A DNA stretch of 64,000 bases from Liopterus haemorrhoidalis (GCA_963971575.1 OZ020611.1:245978654-246042653), one strand, 5' to 3'; positions 22,175 through 33,112 are shown, counted from the first letter of the stretch. Notes: generated from the sequence alone by a model not told the origin. Numbers and translations: made by a program.

Positions 22175-22541
22175 GTCTGTCTGTCTGTCTATCTGTCTGT
22201 CTGTCTGTTGGTCTGTCTGTCGGTCCGTATACACGTGCAGAGGAAATTCGGCTAAAAGGATTTTTATGAAACTTCATATTTAAGCTTTTGACATCGATGG
22301 CACGAGTTGATCAACTTTTAGTAAAAATCGGTTAACTAGAAATGGGAGTTTACTCGGGTCGGCTTTAAAATTTTTGCGAATATTTCACAACAAAAATATC
22401 TTGTAAAAATTGCTATAAACAAGTTGCTATAAAAGCAATAACTAACAACTTTTATTTGAGTAATTTTTTGATAAAGCGGCATAAATTAAACAAGTACTTT
22501 GTAATGGCGATTGGTCCTGTGGTGGCCACCGCTGATTTTTT
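21990..22541 (+). mobile_element. Helentron-like family B, copy B3
   Basis: It runs from ACCGACCGCCAACATATATA through a long (GTCT)n tract (22113-22224) to TGGCGATTGGTCCTGTGGTG and GGCCACCGCTGATTTTTT. An internal deletion removes the segment between the TTTTGATAAAGCGG block and the AAACAAGTACTTTG block. One stem base of the 3' hairpin has changed (CCACCG for CCACAG). Confidence 0.85.
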
Positions 22542-22548
22542 TTATTTA

Positions 22549-23066
22549 TTTTACATCGGCCTATTTCTGCAACGAGGTTAATCGCCGATGGCAAGGGGCG
22601 AGCTCCTACACCTGGATGAAGGATGAATTATTGTGAAAATGGGAGTAATGTTAACATATTATTCTCTCCCGAGTAATATCACCAGACTGTGATATTCGAT
22701 GGTAATTGGTCCCTTTACATCCTCTTACCATCACCCTGCGTCTGTTCATTTTTTCGAACAGACTTTTTATTTTATTTATTTGTATTTGTCCGTGCAAGAT
22801 TCCTTTTATTGAGATGCGAAATTTTCATGATTTTATTTATTTATTTATTGTCTAATTTACTGTTTTTATTATGTAGTAAAGTGTATTATGTAGTCATTTA
22901 GATGGGATGCGTTAGGTGCAAATAGCCTTTGTTGCTGTGCGCCAAATTTTTTAACTAACTAACGAATAATATCACCAACGGGGACTTGAAACATCTACCT
23001 CATAATTTAGACTGTTATTACCAGTCCGAACTACATGATTTAACGAGCTCGGCCACTCCGTTGGTT
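22549..23066 (-). mobile_element. tRNA-Ser-like SINE split by a retroposon
   Basis: On the minus strand ACCAACGGAGTGGCCGAGCT starts a tRNA-like head with a TGGCCGAG A box and TTTCAAGTCCCCGTTGGT closing an 8-bp acceptor-like stem. The 90-nt length suggests the long variable arm of a class II tRNA such as tRNA-Ser. The body and an A/T-rich tail run to 22549. The head and body are separated by the insertion at 22685-22966. Confidence 0.55.
22685..22966 (+). mobile_element. Retroposon with 11-bp target duplication
   Basis: TAATATCACCA flanks the insert at 22674-22684 and 22967-22977. Its 3' part GCAAATAGCCTTTGTTGCTG, TGCGCCAAATTTTTTAACTA ends in a short AACT tail, as in 5'-truncated LINE or SINE copies. 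The same tail occurs at 17410-17461. No coding sequence is retained. Confidence 0.75.
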
Positions 23067-23139
23067 AATATATTCCTTATTAGTCGTTAATTAAGCTAAG
23101 TATTCCATCACATCTAATTAAATATATTAAAGCTTATTT

Positions 23140-23410
23140 AACTGAATGCAAATTTCGAGTATTTATGAATAATTCATTATCAAATGTACGTCAAATATAA
23201 GCTGGACCTCCGCAAGGCTCTATTCTTGGTCCAGTTCTTTTTATTATTTATTTACATGATGAGTATGTAAAAATATTAAAATGACGCTATTTTAGATGAT
23301 TTCTGTCATGTTTGCATCTGGAAAGCAGCCTAGAATTGTTTTTAATAAATAACAAACAGCCCTAAATCAACTTGATAAATATTACAACAAATAAAAAATT
23401 GCTTTACTCA
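23140..23410 (+). pseudogene. Jockey-type LINE reverse transcriptase relic
   Basis: Plus-strand reading gives YLTECKFRVF, then AGPPQGSILGPVLFIIYLHD, which is RT motif B, then a degenerate stretch corresponding to the YADD region, and ALNQLDKYYNK. Stops and frameshifts break it. This is a second, independent LINE copy from that at 17.7-19.1 kb. Confidence 0.65.
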
Positions 23411-23803
23411 TTGATATTTTCCTGTAAAATGGTATTTCTTGTCTAATTTAGGCAACCTCGTAGCTCTTATAGTTCTGAAGATAGCAATAGTGAGCAATTT
23501 GGTATGAACACACTGTATACAGTCAAGTTGTCCGCAAATAGTGCATGCTCAGTATTTTTATTAATTGGTATCAGGGCCCGATCGAGAAGTGCGCAAACAA
23601 AGTCTCAAAATTGGTAAGAAGAGAAAATTAAAATCAATAATACCCAATAAAACAGTAAAAAAAAAAAAATTAAAAAGCGGTAAAAAAAGTAGGTATTACA
23701 TGTTGGAATTTAGTATTTAATATTAATTATATTAATAATTATTCATAATTAAATATATAGGGCTGCAAAAATTATTTTTGCCTAGAGCGGCGGAAGAGCT
23801 AGA
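23411..23803. other. Unassigned AT-rich DNA
   Basis: Nothing recognised apart from A-rich runs near 23650. Confidence 0.3.
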
Positions 23804-24000
23804 TCATGTCCTGACTGGCATATTATTTATATACAATGTGTATAAAATTGCTCCTAAAATTGACCCCTGTGGAACAAATGTATCGAATTTAGAATTGTAC
23901 TCTATTAGTTTAAATATTAAATATATTGTCCACATAGTGTCAAATGCCTTTTCTTTGCCAGATAATGTTAATCCTGTATATTTCATGTATATGTACAAAG
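23804..24000 (-). pseudogene. LINE reverse transcriptase relic
   Basis: The minus-strand frame encodes EKAFDTMW (motif A remnant) and FVPQGSILGAILYTLYINNM (motif B). The distance between them is shorter than in an intact RT, so a segment was deleted. It points opposite to the neighbouring relic at 23140. Confidence 0.6.
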
Positions 24001-24034
24001 TAATGTGTAAAATAAACTGCAATTGTATTTTCAA

Positions 24035-24710
24035 TTAATTACTGCGAGATGAAACTTATGACGGTGCGGTAAATGCAGTGGTGTATGTGTTGATGAGTTG
24101 TGATTCTGGACGCGTGCCGTCCCCAGCTGGCCGTCGCGACGCTCGTCGGGAGCCGGTGCACGGGAGACGGTCGACTGGAGGACGCCACCTGCACATGACG
24201 CATGGGTCCAGTGACCTAGGCCGCCTATTATTGAACCTGGCCGCTCGCCATCGCATCCACTGCACTGCATGTTAAACAAACTCCGTCTGCCATCTTCAAC
24301 ACTTCTCGAACTATTATACGAACAACTTTTCACTTCCTCTTCCTCAATAGGGGATACGCATCAAATTTATATTTCCTTAAAACTACATTTTTTTTTTTTT
24401 ATATGTTAATGTTAGTTATGTCACCTTACAAAACAAACATCACATATTAATTATTAGAGAATTATTGCAACCTCTGTTCTACTGATCTTTTAATAAAGTT
24501 TTCCTTTATTTGACATGTGCGCATGCGCAGTTGATATATCCTTAATTTCTTTCTTTTATTAAAATACAGGCAACCTATATTTAATTTAAATAACGGCAAA
24601 GCATTTTTTATTTAAAGCACCTTAATTTTGACAGGTCTTCTGTCAATGTAACCTCAAAATTAACAACGGAGTAAATTCGAACAAAAAATTGGTGACTTTT
24701 CTTGTGAGTA
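24035..24710. other. GC-rich island and unassigned DNA
   Basis: About 24070-24270 is GC-rich in an AT-rich setting, with no repeat family matching. Open frames on several strands overlap each other and have no family motifs, so I do not call a gene. Confidence 0.35.
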
Positions 24711-24944
24711 ATGATACAAGCTAAAGATAAAAAACGTTTACGATTTAAATACGAGGACGATGTTATTCTTCTCCGAGAAATTGTGTCACGAAACCCTTTT
24801 GCGAATGGTTGTGCCGTATGCGAGTATGCCGTATGGGAAAAAAATAGTCTGTTGCAGTTAACTCATATAAGAGTTGCAGTTAACTTCTATATTCATTACG
24901 ATTTCGATCTATCAATTTGGCATATTTGTCAAAATAAAGTATGA
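24711..24944 (+). pseudogene. Myb/SANT-like domain fragment
   Basis: The frame opens with ATG and encodes RLRFKYEDDVILLREIVSRN then PF, followed later by a Trp in VWEKN. Acidic EDD, LLREV/I and NPF before a W are the start of the Myb/SANT-like DNA-binding proteins repeated in many invertebrate genomes, some of them accessory proteins of Harbinger transposons. The helix 2-3 part is not clear and the frame ends after 77 codons. It may be a relic, or a first exon whose continuation I cannot see. Confidence 0.4.
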
Positions 24945-25958
24945 AGCAAGAACACCGTTGCAATAACACTCTTTAAAACATCATGAAAAATTTTAATACA
25001 GGATACTTTATTAGAGGTATCTTTTAATAAAGTCATCTTTTTTTCACTTTGCAATATCTCTCTATTATTACAGCCAATTTTGTTAATTAAAATATTGTAA
25101 ATTTGAAATAAGCCGACCACGGCGCGAATGTTGACGAGTAAATACGACTGAGTATGTCGTCAAACTGCTGGGGTTTGACGTCATAGATACAGAATACAAC
25201 ATAATCTTTACACGTGTGTGTATTGTATTGTTCGAGAGTTTTGTATTTGTTTTTAAACAATTTTTCACGCATTTATTATTAAAATGGCAGATAAAGATTT
25301 TGTTAGGGCTCATTTATAAAATATATGTATTAGTATATTGTAACATTGTCAACTAAATTAACCAAGTGTGACGTCATTCCATAGTTATCTTGAATAGAAT
25401 TTAATAGTAGTTACATTATCGATATTTGCAATCAAGTAAGATGATTGAATGTTGGATTGACGGGGGATGTTGACTGCCCCTGTGTTGGGGGTTGTGTGTT
25501 GGGGTTGGGGGGTGGCTGGTGGAAGTGATCCCGGGCCAATATTGAGCCGGGTCCAGTGAGAGCACATCAAACACACAACATCAAAGCACTGATTATCATG
25601 CTGGTCATCTACTCGGTCCGCCCGCCGCCCTCTCGCCCCCGCAGCCCCTGAAGACCCCGTGTCCACCTCGGACACACGGGCGACCGGCGAGCGAGTGAAG
25701 ACGCTCCACATACTCGGGCTCCATCAAATATTTGGTTCTGGACTACACTCCACTGTTTGATCTCATCCGAATGTCTCTCTGACCGGAATACAAATACCAA
25801 CATTCAATATATGGATTAGATAATACCAACATATAACATGTTTAGTTTTATCAGTTGCATCCAGATTATGTTCTCCAAACAAAAATCTCTATTCTAAGGT
25901 TGATGAGCGTAAGGAGAGATAAGTAGTATTTTTTTTTTTCTTAATTAATGAATTGGTA
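24945..25958. other. Unassigned; GC-rich island 25480-25720
   Basis: AACCAAGTGTGACGTCAT at 25359 also occurs at 52766, so a short dispersed repeat is present. The 25480-25720 part is GC-rich and matches nothing else in the window. Confidence 0.35.
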
Positions 25959-26048
25959 CGAAAGCTACCTTTTAAGTTTTTACAAAAACTAAGAATTTTT
26001 TTTTTTTGGGGCAATATTTTTTTTACAAAAAAAGAATATACTAAAAAA

Positions 26049-27735
26049 AAGGTCACACTCCCAAAATAGAAGTGATGAGCAAAAAAAAGGTACTCACTCC
26101 CAAAATAGAAGTTAATAGGCGGACCAGATTTTTTTTACAGAAAAAGAGTAAAAAACAAACTATGTATCTTTAATGGTAAGTAAATTATTAAAAGAGTATA
26201 CTCCAAAAATACAAGTGATGAGCAAAAAACAGAGGTCTTCACTCCCAAAATAGAAGTGATGAGCAAAAAAAAGGTACTCACTCCCAAAATAGAAGTAATA
26301 GGCTGACCAGATTTTTTTTACAGAAAAAGAGTAAAAAACAAACTATGTATCTTTAATGGCAAGTAAATTATTAAAAGAGTATACTCCAAAAATACAAGTG
26401 ATGAGAAAAAAACAGAGGTCTTCACTCCCAAAATAGAAGTGATGAGCAAAAAAAAGGTACTCACTCCCAAAATAGAAGTAATAGGCTGACCAGATTTTTT
26501 TTACAGAAAAAGAGTAAAAAACAAACTATGTATCTTTAATGGCAAGTAAATTATTAAAAGAGTATACTCCAAAAATACAAGTGATGAGCAAAAAACAGAG
26601 GTCTTCACTCCCAAAATAGAAGTGATGAGCAAAAAAAAGGTACTCACTCCCAAAATAGAAGTAATAGGCTGACCAGATTTTTTTTACAGAAAAAGAGTAA
26701 AAAACAAACTATGTATCTTTAATGGCAAGTAAATTATTAAAAGAGTATACTCCAAAAATACAAGTGATGAGCAAAAAACAGAGGTCTTCACTCCCAAAAT
26801 AGAAGTGATGAGCAAAAAAAAGGTACTCACTCCCAAAATAGAAGTAATAGGCTGACCAGATTTTTTTTACAGAAAAAGAGTAAAAAACAAACTATGTATC
26901 TTTAATGGCAAGTAAATTATTAAAAGAGTATACTCCAAAATTACAAGTGATGAGCAAAAAACAGAGGTCTTCACTCCCAAAATAGAAGTGATGAGCAAAA
27001 AAAAGGTACTCACTCCCAAAATAGAAGTAATAGGCTGACCAGATTTTTTTTACAGAAAAAGAGTAAAAAACAAACTATGTATCTTTAATGGCAAGTAAAT
27101 TATTAAAAGAGTATACTCCAAAAATACAAGTGATGAGCAAAAAACAGAGGTCTTCACTCCCAAAATAGAAGGGATGAGCAAAAAAAAGGTACTCACTCCC
27201 AAAATAGAAGTAATAGGCTGACCAGATTTTTTTTACAGAAAAAGAGTAAAAAACAAACTATGTATCTTTAATGGCAAGTAAATTATTAAAAGAGTATACT
27301 CCAAAAATACAAGTGATGAGCAAAAAACAGAGGTCTTCACTCCCAAAATAGAAGTGATGAGCAAAAAAAGGTACTTACTCCCAAAATAGAAGTAATAGGC
27401 TGACCAGATTTTTTTTACAGAAAAAGAGTAAAAAACAAACTATTTATCTTTAATGGCAAGTAAATTATTAAAAGAGTATACTCCAAAAATACAAGTGATG
27501 AGCAAAAAACAGAGGTCTTCACTCCCAAAATAGAAGTGATGAGCAAAAAAAGGTACTCACTCCCAAAATAGAAGTAATAGGCTGACCAGATTTTTTTTAC
27601 AGAAAAAGAGTAAAAAACAAACTATGTATCTTTAATGGCAAGTAAATTATTAAAAGAGTATACTCCAAAAATACAAGTGATGAGCAAAAAACAGAGGTCT
27701 TCACTCCCAAAATAGAAGTGATGAGCAAACAAACA
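26049..27735. repeat. 183-bp satellite, about nine copies
   Basis: GACCAGATTTTTTTTACAG occurs at 26122, 26305, 26488, 26671, 26854, 27037, 27220, 27402 and 27584: a 183-bp period, 182 for the last two. Units differ by only a few bases. Each unit contains three shorter subrepeats built on ACTCCCAAAATAGAAGTGAT and GAGCAAAAAA. The array ends near 27913 with CGTCTGGTCACCCTAG, a hAT-like terminus. It splits mariner M1. Confidence 0.95.
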
Positions 27736-27921
27736 AAAGGTCCTCACTCAAAATAAAAGTAATGAGCAAAAAAAAAAGGTCCTCGCTTCCAAAATAGAAC
27801 TGATAAAAACAAGTGATCAGCAAAAAATAGTATATTCAGGGTTTTTTTTTTTTTATAAAAAGTAAGAGTATAGAGAATATTACTCTGAAAAAGAGTACGT
27901 CTGGTCACCCTAGTTTAATTG

Positions 27922-28927
27922 CTTTTCAAAATATTCGCCTTTAAGATTTATACACTTTTGCATGCGTTCAAACCAATTCTCGAAACATTTTTTCCATTTT
28001 GAAGTTGGTATCTCAAAAACATGGTTTTCGAAGGTTTTCTACAGCTTCTTGCGGTGATGAAAATCGCTGCCCACGAATTTTTTGTTTGACATTGGGGAAC
28101 AAAAAAAAGTCGTTAGGGGATAAATCAGGTAAATATGGGCAATGAGACATTAATTCGATGTTTTTCTCCTTCAAATAATCAATTGTTTAACTTGCTGTGT
28201 GGGAGCTTGCATTGTTATGATGAAGAATGATGTGACTTTTTGGTTGTATTTCCTGATTTTGTCGATGACTTCTGGCAAACAAATTGTTGTATACCATTCA
28301 GCATAAACAGTTCTGCGATCCTCTAAACGTGCGACTTGTCCAGTACAACCGCTTCATGAACGAACAACTTTTGTGGGTTTCGGTTCATCTTTGAAGACCC
28401 AAACAGTGGATTGTTGCTTAGTTTTTGGTTTATATGAATAAATCCAAGTTTCGACACCTGCAACGATGTATACGGATTTTGCAGTGCCTAGGCTGATTTT
28501 TTTAGCATTTCCTTACACCAATCAAGACGAGCATTTTTGTTGCTTCGGTCAAATTATGCGGAATCCATCGGAAACAGATCTTTTTCACAGCTAAATGTTC
28601 ATGCAAAATCGAATATATTGCAGTCTGCGATATGCCAAAAGATGCCTCTATCTCACGGTAAGTCACATGCCGATCTTCTTCAAGCATTCTGCGCACAGCA
28701 TCGATGTTTTTTTGAATCACAACCGATTTTGGTTGACCTTCACGAGATTCATCACTGACGGACGCACGACCACGACGAAATTCTGCAAACCAATTGTTAA
28801 CAGTCTTTTCTGATGATGCTTCATTACCAAAAGTTGAACGAAGCGAATCTATGCATTGTTGTTGAGTTAGGCCTCTACTAAAATCGTAAAAAATCATCCA
28901 ACAAAAACTTTCAGGAGTATTATCCAT
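27922..28927 (-). pseudogene. mariner transposase (irritans-like), frameshifted
   Basis: From ATG at 28927 the first 141 codons encode the N-terminal DNA-binding part: FYDFSRGLTQQQCIDSLRST, NNWFAEFRRGR, REGQPKSVV, VTYREIEASFGISQTAIYSI and LHEHLAVKKICFRWIPHNLT. Frameshifts follow near 28510. The DDE part continues in other frames with PKTKQQSTVWVFKDEP, RRTVYAEWYTTICLPEV, WKKCFENWFERMQKCINL and GEYFEKQ. The full family protein is about 345 residues, so nearly all of it is represented but broken. The sister copy at 44.0-46.6 kb is broken elsewhere. Confidence 0.9.
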
Positions 28928-29086
28928 TTTTTCACAAACTTGTTAGGGTTTTGTAGGTATGACCAAACAGGGATGTAGCCAGGGGGGGGGCATAGGGGAC
29001 ATTTGCTCCCCCCCCAGGATAGTTTACCTTATATAAAATATAATTTAGGTTGTTAGAAGTTTTCTTCACCGGAGGTAGACCTAGAA

Positions 29087-30052
29087 CAGAGGTCGGCAAC
29101 CTGCGGCTCTTTTAGAAAATTTTCTGGCTCTTTGAAAATTGGCTGGTTTTTATTTTAATATAATCTAATTTAATTTTCAACTTTCTGCCTGTACTATACA
29201 GGTTTTGTATTTTTCAGAATGTTTTACGGTGCAATTCACGCCCGGTAATTCCCCGAGTTACTGCATATTCCCTTTTAGAAGAAGTTATTTGTTTCGAAAA
29301 AAAGTTATCTGTAATGATTTACGTACAGAAACATTTTTATTTTATTAAATTACAAAAACATGTTATTAATGCAATTTTTTTTTGCACAAACTATTGTTAA
29401 CATGAAAGAAGCTTTTCGAGATAGATTTAAAGAGTTTAGAAAATATAAAGCTACACTAGCTTTTTTGACAAAATCAATTGAAGTAGATATGTAGCTACTA
29501 CATTTATCACCTTTAATTAGTGGATTTGAAATCCAAAGGTTTATGGAATAATATATTCTTAAAACTTAATTCTGAACTGGAAAATTTAGAAAGAAAAAAG
29601 TGAATTTTATCTTCCCAGCATAAGTGAACCGAAATTCGCAATCTTCAAAATGTAGATAAAGTTCTTTTCGAAGCTTGGAACCGTCTTCCAGAATCGTTCA
29701 ATCTTTTAAAAAATTATGCTTTTGGGCCAGTGAAAATTTTCGGATCCACATATTACTGTAAGCAAATCTTTTCACCAAATATTGAAGTCTTATAGGACAC
29801 TATACAGGAACAATGTCCCATTTAAAAAATTATTATATTGTATATATACTGGCAACTACAATAGGTATCACAAATTAAATGTATAAGTAAATATTAATTT
29901 ATTGTAATACTTAATTATTTTAAAACAAATAAACAATTTTTACGATTTTTTCTTAAATATAGCATATATTTTTTAGCGGCTCTTCCATGTTATTGTTTTT
30001 TTTTTATCAATATAGATTTGGCTCTTTGTCGCTGAAAGGTTGCCGACCCCTG
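29087..30052. mobile_element. Inner hAT element, 8-bp duplication (966 bp)
   Basis: CAGAGGTCGGCAACCTGCGG and the inverse GGTTGCCGACCCCTG form the TIRs. ACCTAGAA flanks both ends (29079-29086, 30053-30060). Subterminal GGCTCTTT motifs occur at both ends. It carries a transposase remnant and is inserted in another hAT. Confidence 0.95.
29402..29793 (+). pseudogene. hAT transposase C-terminal relic (GTF2I-repeat-like type)
   Basis: Plus-strand reading with several stops gives MKEAFRDRFKEFRKYKATLA, SIEVDM, ISGFEIQRFMEILYS, LFEAWNRLPESFNLLKNYA and FGSTYYCKQIFS. The FGSTYxCEQxFS-type signature precedes the dimerisation region of hAT transposases. The NFLKKYA-like approach and the D-L-x-x-F spacing recall the class sometimes annotated GTF2I-repeat-containing. 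The catalytic N-terminal half and zinc finger are missing. Confidence 0.7.
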
Positions 30053-30469
30053 ACCTAGAACGCTGTTATTTTCTACCCAAGCCATGTAATTAAGGTCGTA
30101 TCGACTAATTTAGAATATTTTGTTATTTTTGCCCCCCCCCAGCTGAAATCCTGGCTGCGTGACCAAAATATCCTTATACTATCATTTTTCCGTCTGTCTG
30201 TCTGTTGGTCTGTCGGTTCGGTAAAAATTGTAGCCAAACGGTTAAACCTAGAGAGTTGAAATTTGGCATGCTTATACAACTCTTTGACCCGCACATAGGA
30301 AAAATACTTAAACAACTAAAAGGCCTTTACTAAAATCGTAAAAAAAACATCCAACGAAAGCCTTCACGAGTAATATCACATAGTAATATAAGTAACATAA
30401 ATATAGTAATGACACATTTCAATATTGCCATCTAGTAGTCGTTTGTAAAAACATAACAGGCAACCCTCG

Positions 30470-31511
30470 TATATTATTGGTCTGTGGCACGTTTTTGGTT
30501 GAGAAATGCTAGTATAAGGGATTCTGGGTTGCACCTATAAAACGTTGCCTCGATCAAATAATACCTGAAGATTTATTTATGTAGATAAATACTGTTATAG
30601 CGGCGCGCATGCGAGTGCTATGTGTACAGAATGTTATTCAAATATGTAATCTAATAGAAGTGTTGTACTATGTACTATGTATGTACGGATATGCGAGTGG
30701 AATATGAAACAGCATATTAAATAGTAATCACATGTGACTCGGACAGATTCAAGTCCTGATTGAATAGATTTTAATTGAGCAGCGCGATGCACAATAATCA
30801 ATCTTATAAAAATAAATGGAATATCAGTAAGCGCCTAGCGCCTCATTCATATTTAATACGGATTTAAATAAATCCCAATATCATTCAATTACCCTGATCC
30901 CCAGTTAATTCCATCAGCCGGTGCATAGATCTTATCTCTCTGGATCGACCGATCGCTCTCCGTGATGCTCAGAATTATAATGGATCGCCTACGTCGAAAG
31001 ATGGCTGCACTTTATGATAATGGAATTTCATTTGGCACACGTGTTCTTTATGATTATTAAATCATTTTGACCCGCAGCACCTATTTGTGAACCGCGGTTT
31101 ATTCAAGATAGCAGCAAAAATAGCCCGCCAAGTACGATATCGATAACTAATTTTTAGGTTAGAGCAAAATACCTAAATAGATATTTGTAGAATGGACCTA
31201 CAGCCAGGGGTGATATTGAAAATGTTTAACAACAGGTACGCTAAAGAACGAGGGAGTGGGAGGGAAAGAGAAAGGAAGAGAGAGAGACGTAGAGAAGAGG
31301 TACATAAAAAAACAGAGAGAAGAATAATACTATTATTTTAATACTAGGTTATTACCCGTCAACAATGACGGATTTATAATATAAAAATTTCAGTTGTTTG
31401 TATGTGTATTTGGTTTTATTTTTTAACTTATCCTAATTTCGTCGCCAGTCTGCGAATCATGGGACAGGATATCACCAATTAGCTAATCACGGGAGAGGGC
31501 GTCACCTGTCA
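30470..31511. other. Unassigned; related to the interior of a TTAA-flanked repeat
   Basis: 31010-31205 (GGCACACGTGTTCTTTATGA, AGATAGCAGCAAAAATAG, ATATTTGTAGAATGGACCTA) is a diverged copy of the interior of the element at 45307-46059. GAGAGAGACG-type purine runs lie at 31255-31320. No gene seen. Confidence 0.4.
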
Positions 31512-31618
31512 GTTAATCAAGAAACAGGGTGTCCCCAGTTAGCCAATCACGAGAACTTTAGAAAAATTGACGTCATAATGTTACCGACACTACATACAGA
31601 CACTTGCTAATTATATAG
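31512..31618. repeat. Direct flanking repeat of the 120-bp array, left
   Basis: GTTAATCAAGAAACAGGGTG then CCAGTTAGCCAATCACGAGA and TGACGTCA is about 80 percent similar by eye to 33001-33112 on the other side of the array, in the same orientation. Confidence 0.7.
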
Positions 31619-31721
31619 TTAGATTATTTATTCATTAACTTTTTAAGATGAGAAATCGATTCATTTTTACTTAGTACATTACATTTATATTGTTAAAACA
31701 AAAAATAATTTGAGATGTTAA

Positions 31722-32998
31722 TTTATGCCTACGAAACCCTAGACATTTCTATATGTAATTATATTCGTAGATACTTAGAGAATAAATCTGCAAAATATTG
31801 TTCATACCAATTAAAGGATATAGGCTTGTCTAGAGTTTCTCGTTTATGCCAACGAAACCCAAAACATTTATAAATAAAATTTTATCCGCAGTTTCTTAGA
31901 GAATAAATCTGCAAAATATTGTTCATATCGGTCAAAGGAAACAGGAGTATCTACAGTCTCTTGTTTATGCCTACGAAACCCTAGATATTTATTTATGTAA
32001 TTATATTCGTAGATTCTTATAGAATAAATGTGCAAAATATTGCTCATATCGGTCAAAGGAAACAGGAGTATCTAGAGTCTCTTGTTTATGGCTACGAAAC
32101 CCTAGGCAGTTATGTATGTAATTATTTTCGTGGATTCTTAGAGAATAAATTTGCAAAATATTGTTTATATCGGTCAAAGGAAACAGGAGTACCTAGAGTC
32201 TCTTGTTTATGCCTACGAAACTCTAGATATTTATGCATATAATTATATTCGTAGATTCTTAGAAAATAAATCTGAAAAATACTGTTCATATCAGTCAAAG
32301 CATATAGGAGTACCCTAGGGTTTTTTGTTTATGCCCACGAAACCCTATACATTTCTATAGGTTATTTTATCCGCAGATTTTTAAATAATAAATCAGCAAA
32401 ATATTTTTCATATCGATCAAAGAATATAGAAGTGTCTACAGTTTCTTATTTATGCCTACGAAACTCTAGATATTTCTATACGATGTTTTCTCCGCAGATT
32501 TTTAGAGATTAAATTTGCAAATGTTTTTCATATCGATCAAAGAATATAGGAGTGTCTAGAGTTTCTATTTATATCTACGAAATCCAAGATATTTCTGTAT
32601 GTTATTTTATCCGCAGATTCTTAGAGAATAAATCTGAAAAATATTGTTCATATCGGTCAAAGGATATAGGAGTCTCTTGTTTATGCCTACGAAAACCTAG
32701 ACATTTATGTATGTAATTATATTTGTAGATTCTTAGAGAATATATCTGCAAAATATTGTTCATATTGGTCAAAGGATGTAGCAGTGTCCAGAGTTCCTTG
32801 TTTATGCCTACGAAATCCTAGGTATTTCTGTAAATAATTATATTTGTAGATTCTAAGAAAATAAATCTGCAAAATATTATTCATATTGGTCGAAGGATAA
32901 AGCAGTGTATATAGTTTCTTGTTTATGCCTACGAAACCCTAGACATTTCTATATGTAATTATATTCGTTGATTCTAAGAGAATATATCTGCAAAATAC
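31722..32998. repeat. Tandem array, about eleven 120-bp units
   Basis: TTTATGCCTACGAAACCCTA or close variants recurs at about 31723, 31850, 31964, 32085, 32207, 32328, 32452, 32570, 32684, 32805 and 32927. Each unit also contains GAATAAATCTGCAAAATATT and CATATCGGTCAAAGGA. Units differ by roughly 10-15 percent, so the array is older than the 183-bp satellite. Confidence 0.92.
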
Positions 32999-33000
32999 CT

Positions 33001-33112
33001 GTCAATCAAGTCAAACTGGGAACACCCTGTTTCCCAGTTAGCCAATCACGAGAACCTTCGAAAAAATGACGTCACAGTGTTACAGAATCACTAACATACG
33101 GTAGCTAATTAT
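33001..33112. repeat. Direct flanking repeat of the 120-bp array, right
   Basis: GTCAATCAAGTCAAACTGGG, then CCCAGTTAGCCAATCACGAG and ATGACGTCAC mirrors the left flank at 31512-31618 in the same orientation. Confidence 0.7.

Larger units (their letters stand above)
28968..30159. mobile_element. Outer hAT-like element
   Basis: CAGGGATGTAGCCAGGGGGG starts it and CCCCCAGCTGAAATCCTGGC, TGCG ends it. TGACCAAA flanks both ends (28960-28967, 30160-30167). The right terminus is a few bases shorter than expected. It contains a second hAT. Confidence 0.75.
28944..30318 (+). mobile_element. Helentron-like family A, copy A1 (interrupted, 3' lost)
   Basis: TTAGGGTTTTGTAGGTATGA at 28943 is the 5' subterminal repeat. 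After the hAT at 28968-30159 the copy resumes with CCTTATACTATCATTTTTCC, a short GTCT tract and GGTAAAAATTGTAGCCAAAC. It stops at about 30318, where mariner sequence restarts. The tRNA-like core and 3' end are absent. Confidence 0.8.
25959..30469 (-). mobile_element. mariner M1, expanded by nested insertions
   Basis: The left end TA-CGAAAGCTACCTTTTAAGT and right end ACAGGCAACCCTCG-TA correspond to the TIR of the sister copy at 43947-46787. Insertions are a satellite-bearing segment (about 26010-27912) and a family A copy holding nested hATs (28944-30318). The mariner 5' segment beginning AGGCCTCTACTAAAATCG is present twice, at 28868 and 30319. Confidence 0.8.

Noticed and set aside
31722..32998. 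CRISPR-like array
   Set aside because: Units are 120 bp, diverged and directly tandem without unique spacers, and the genome is eukaryotic.
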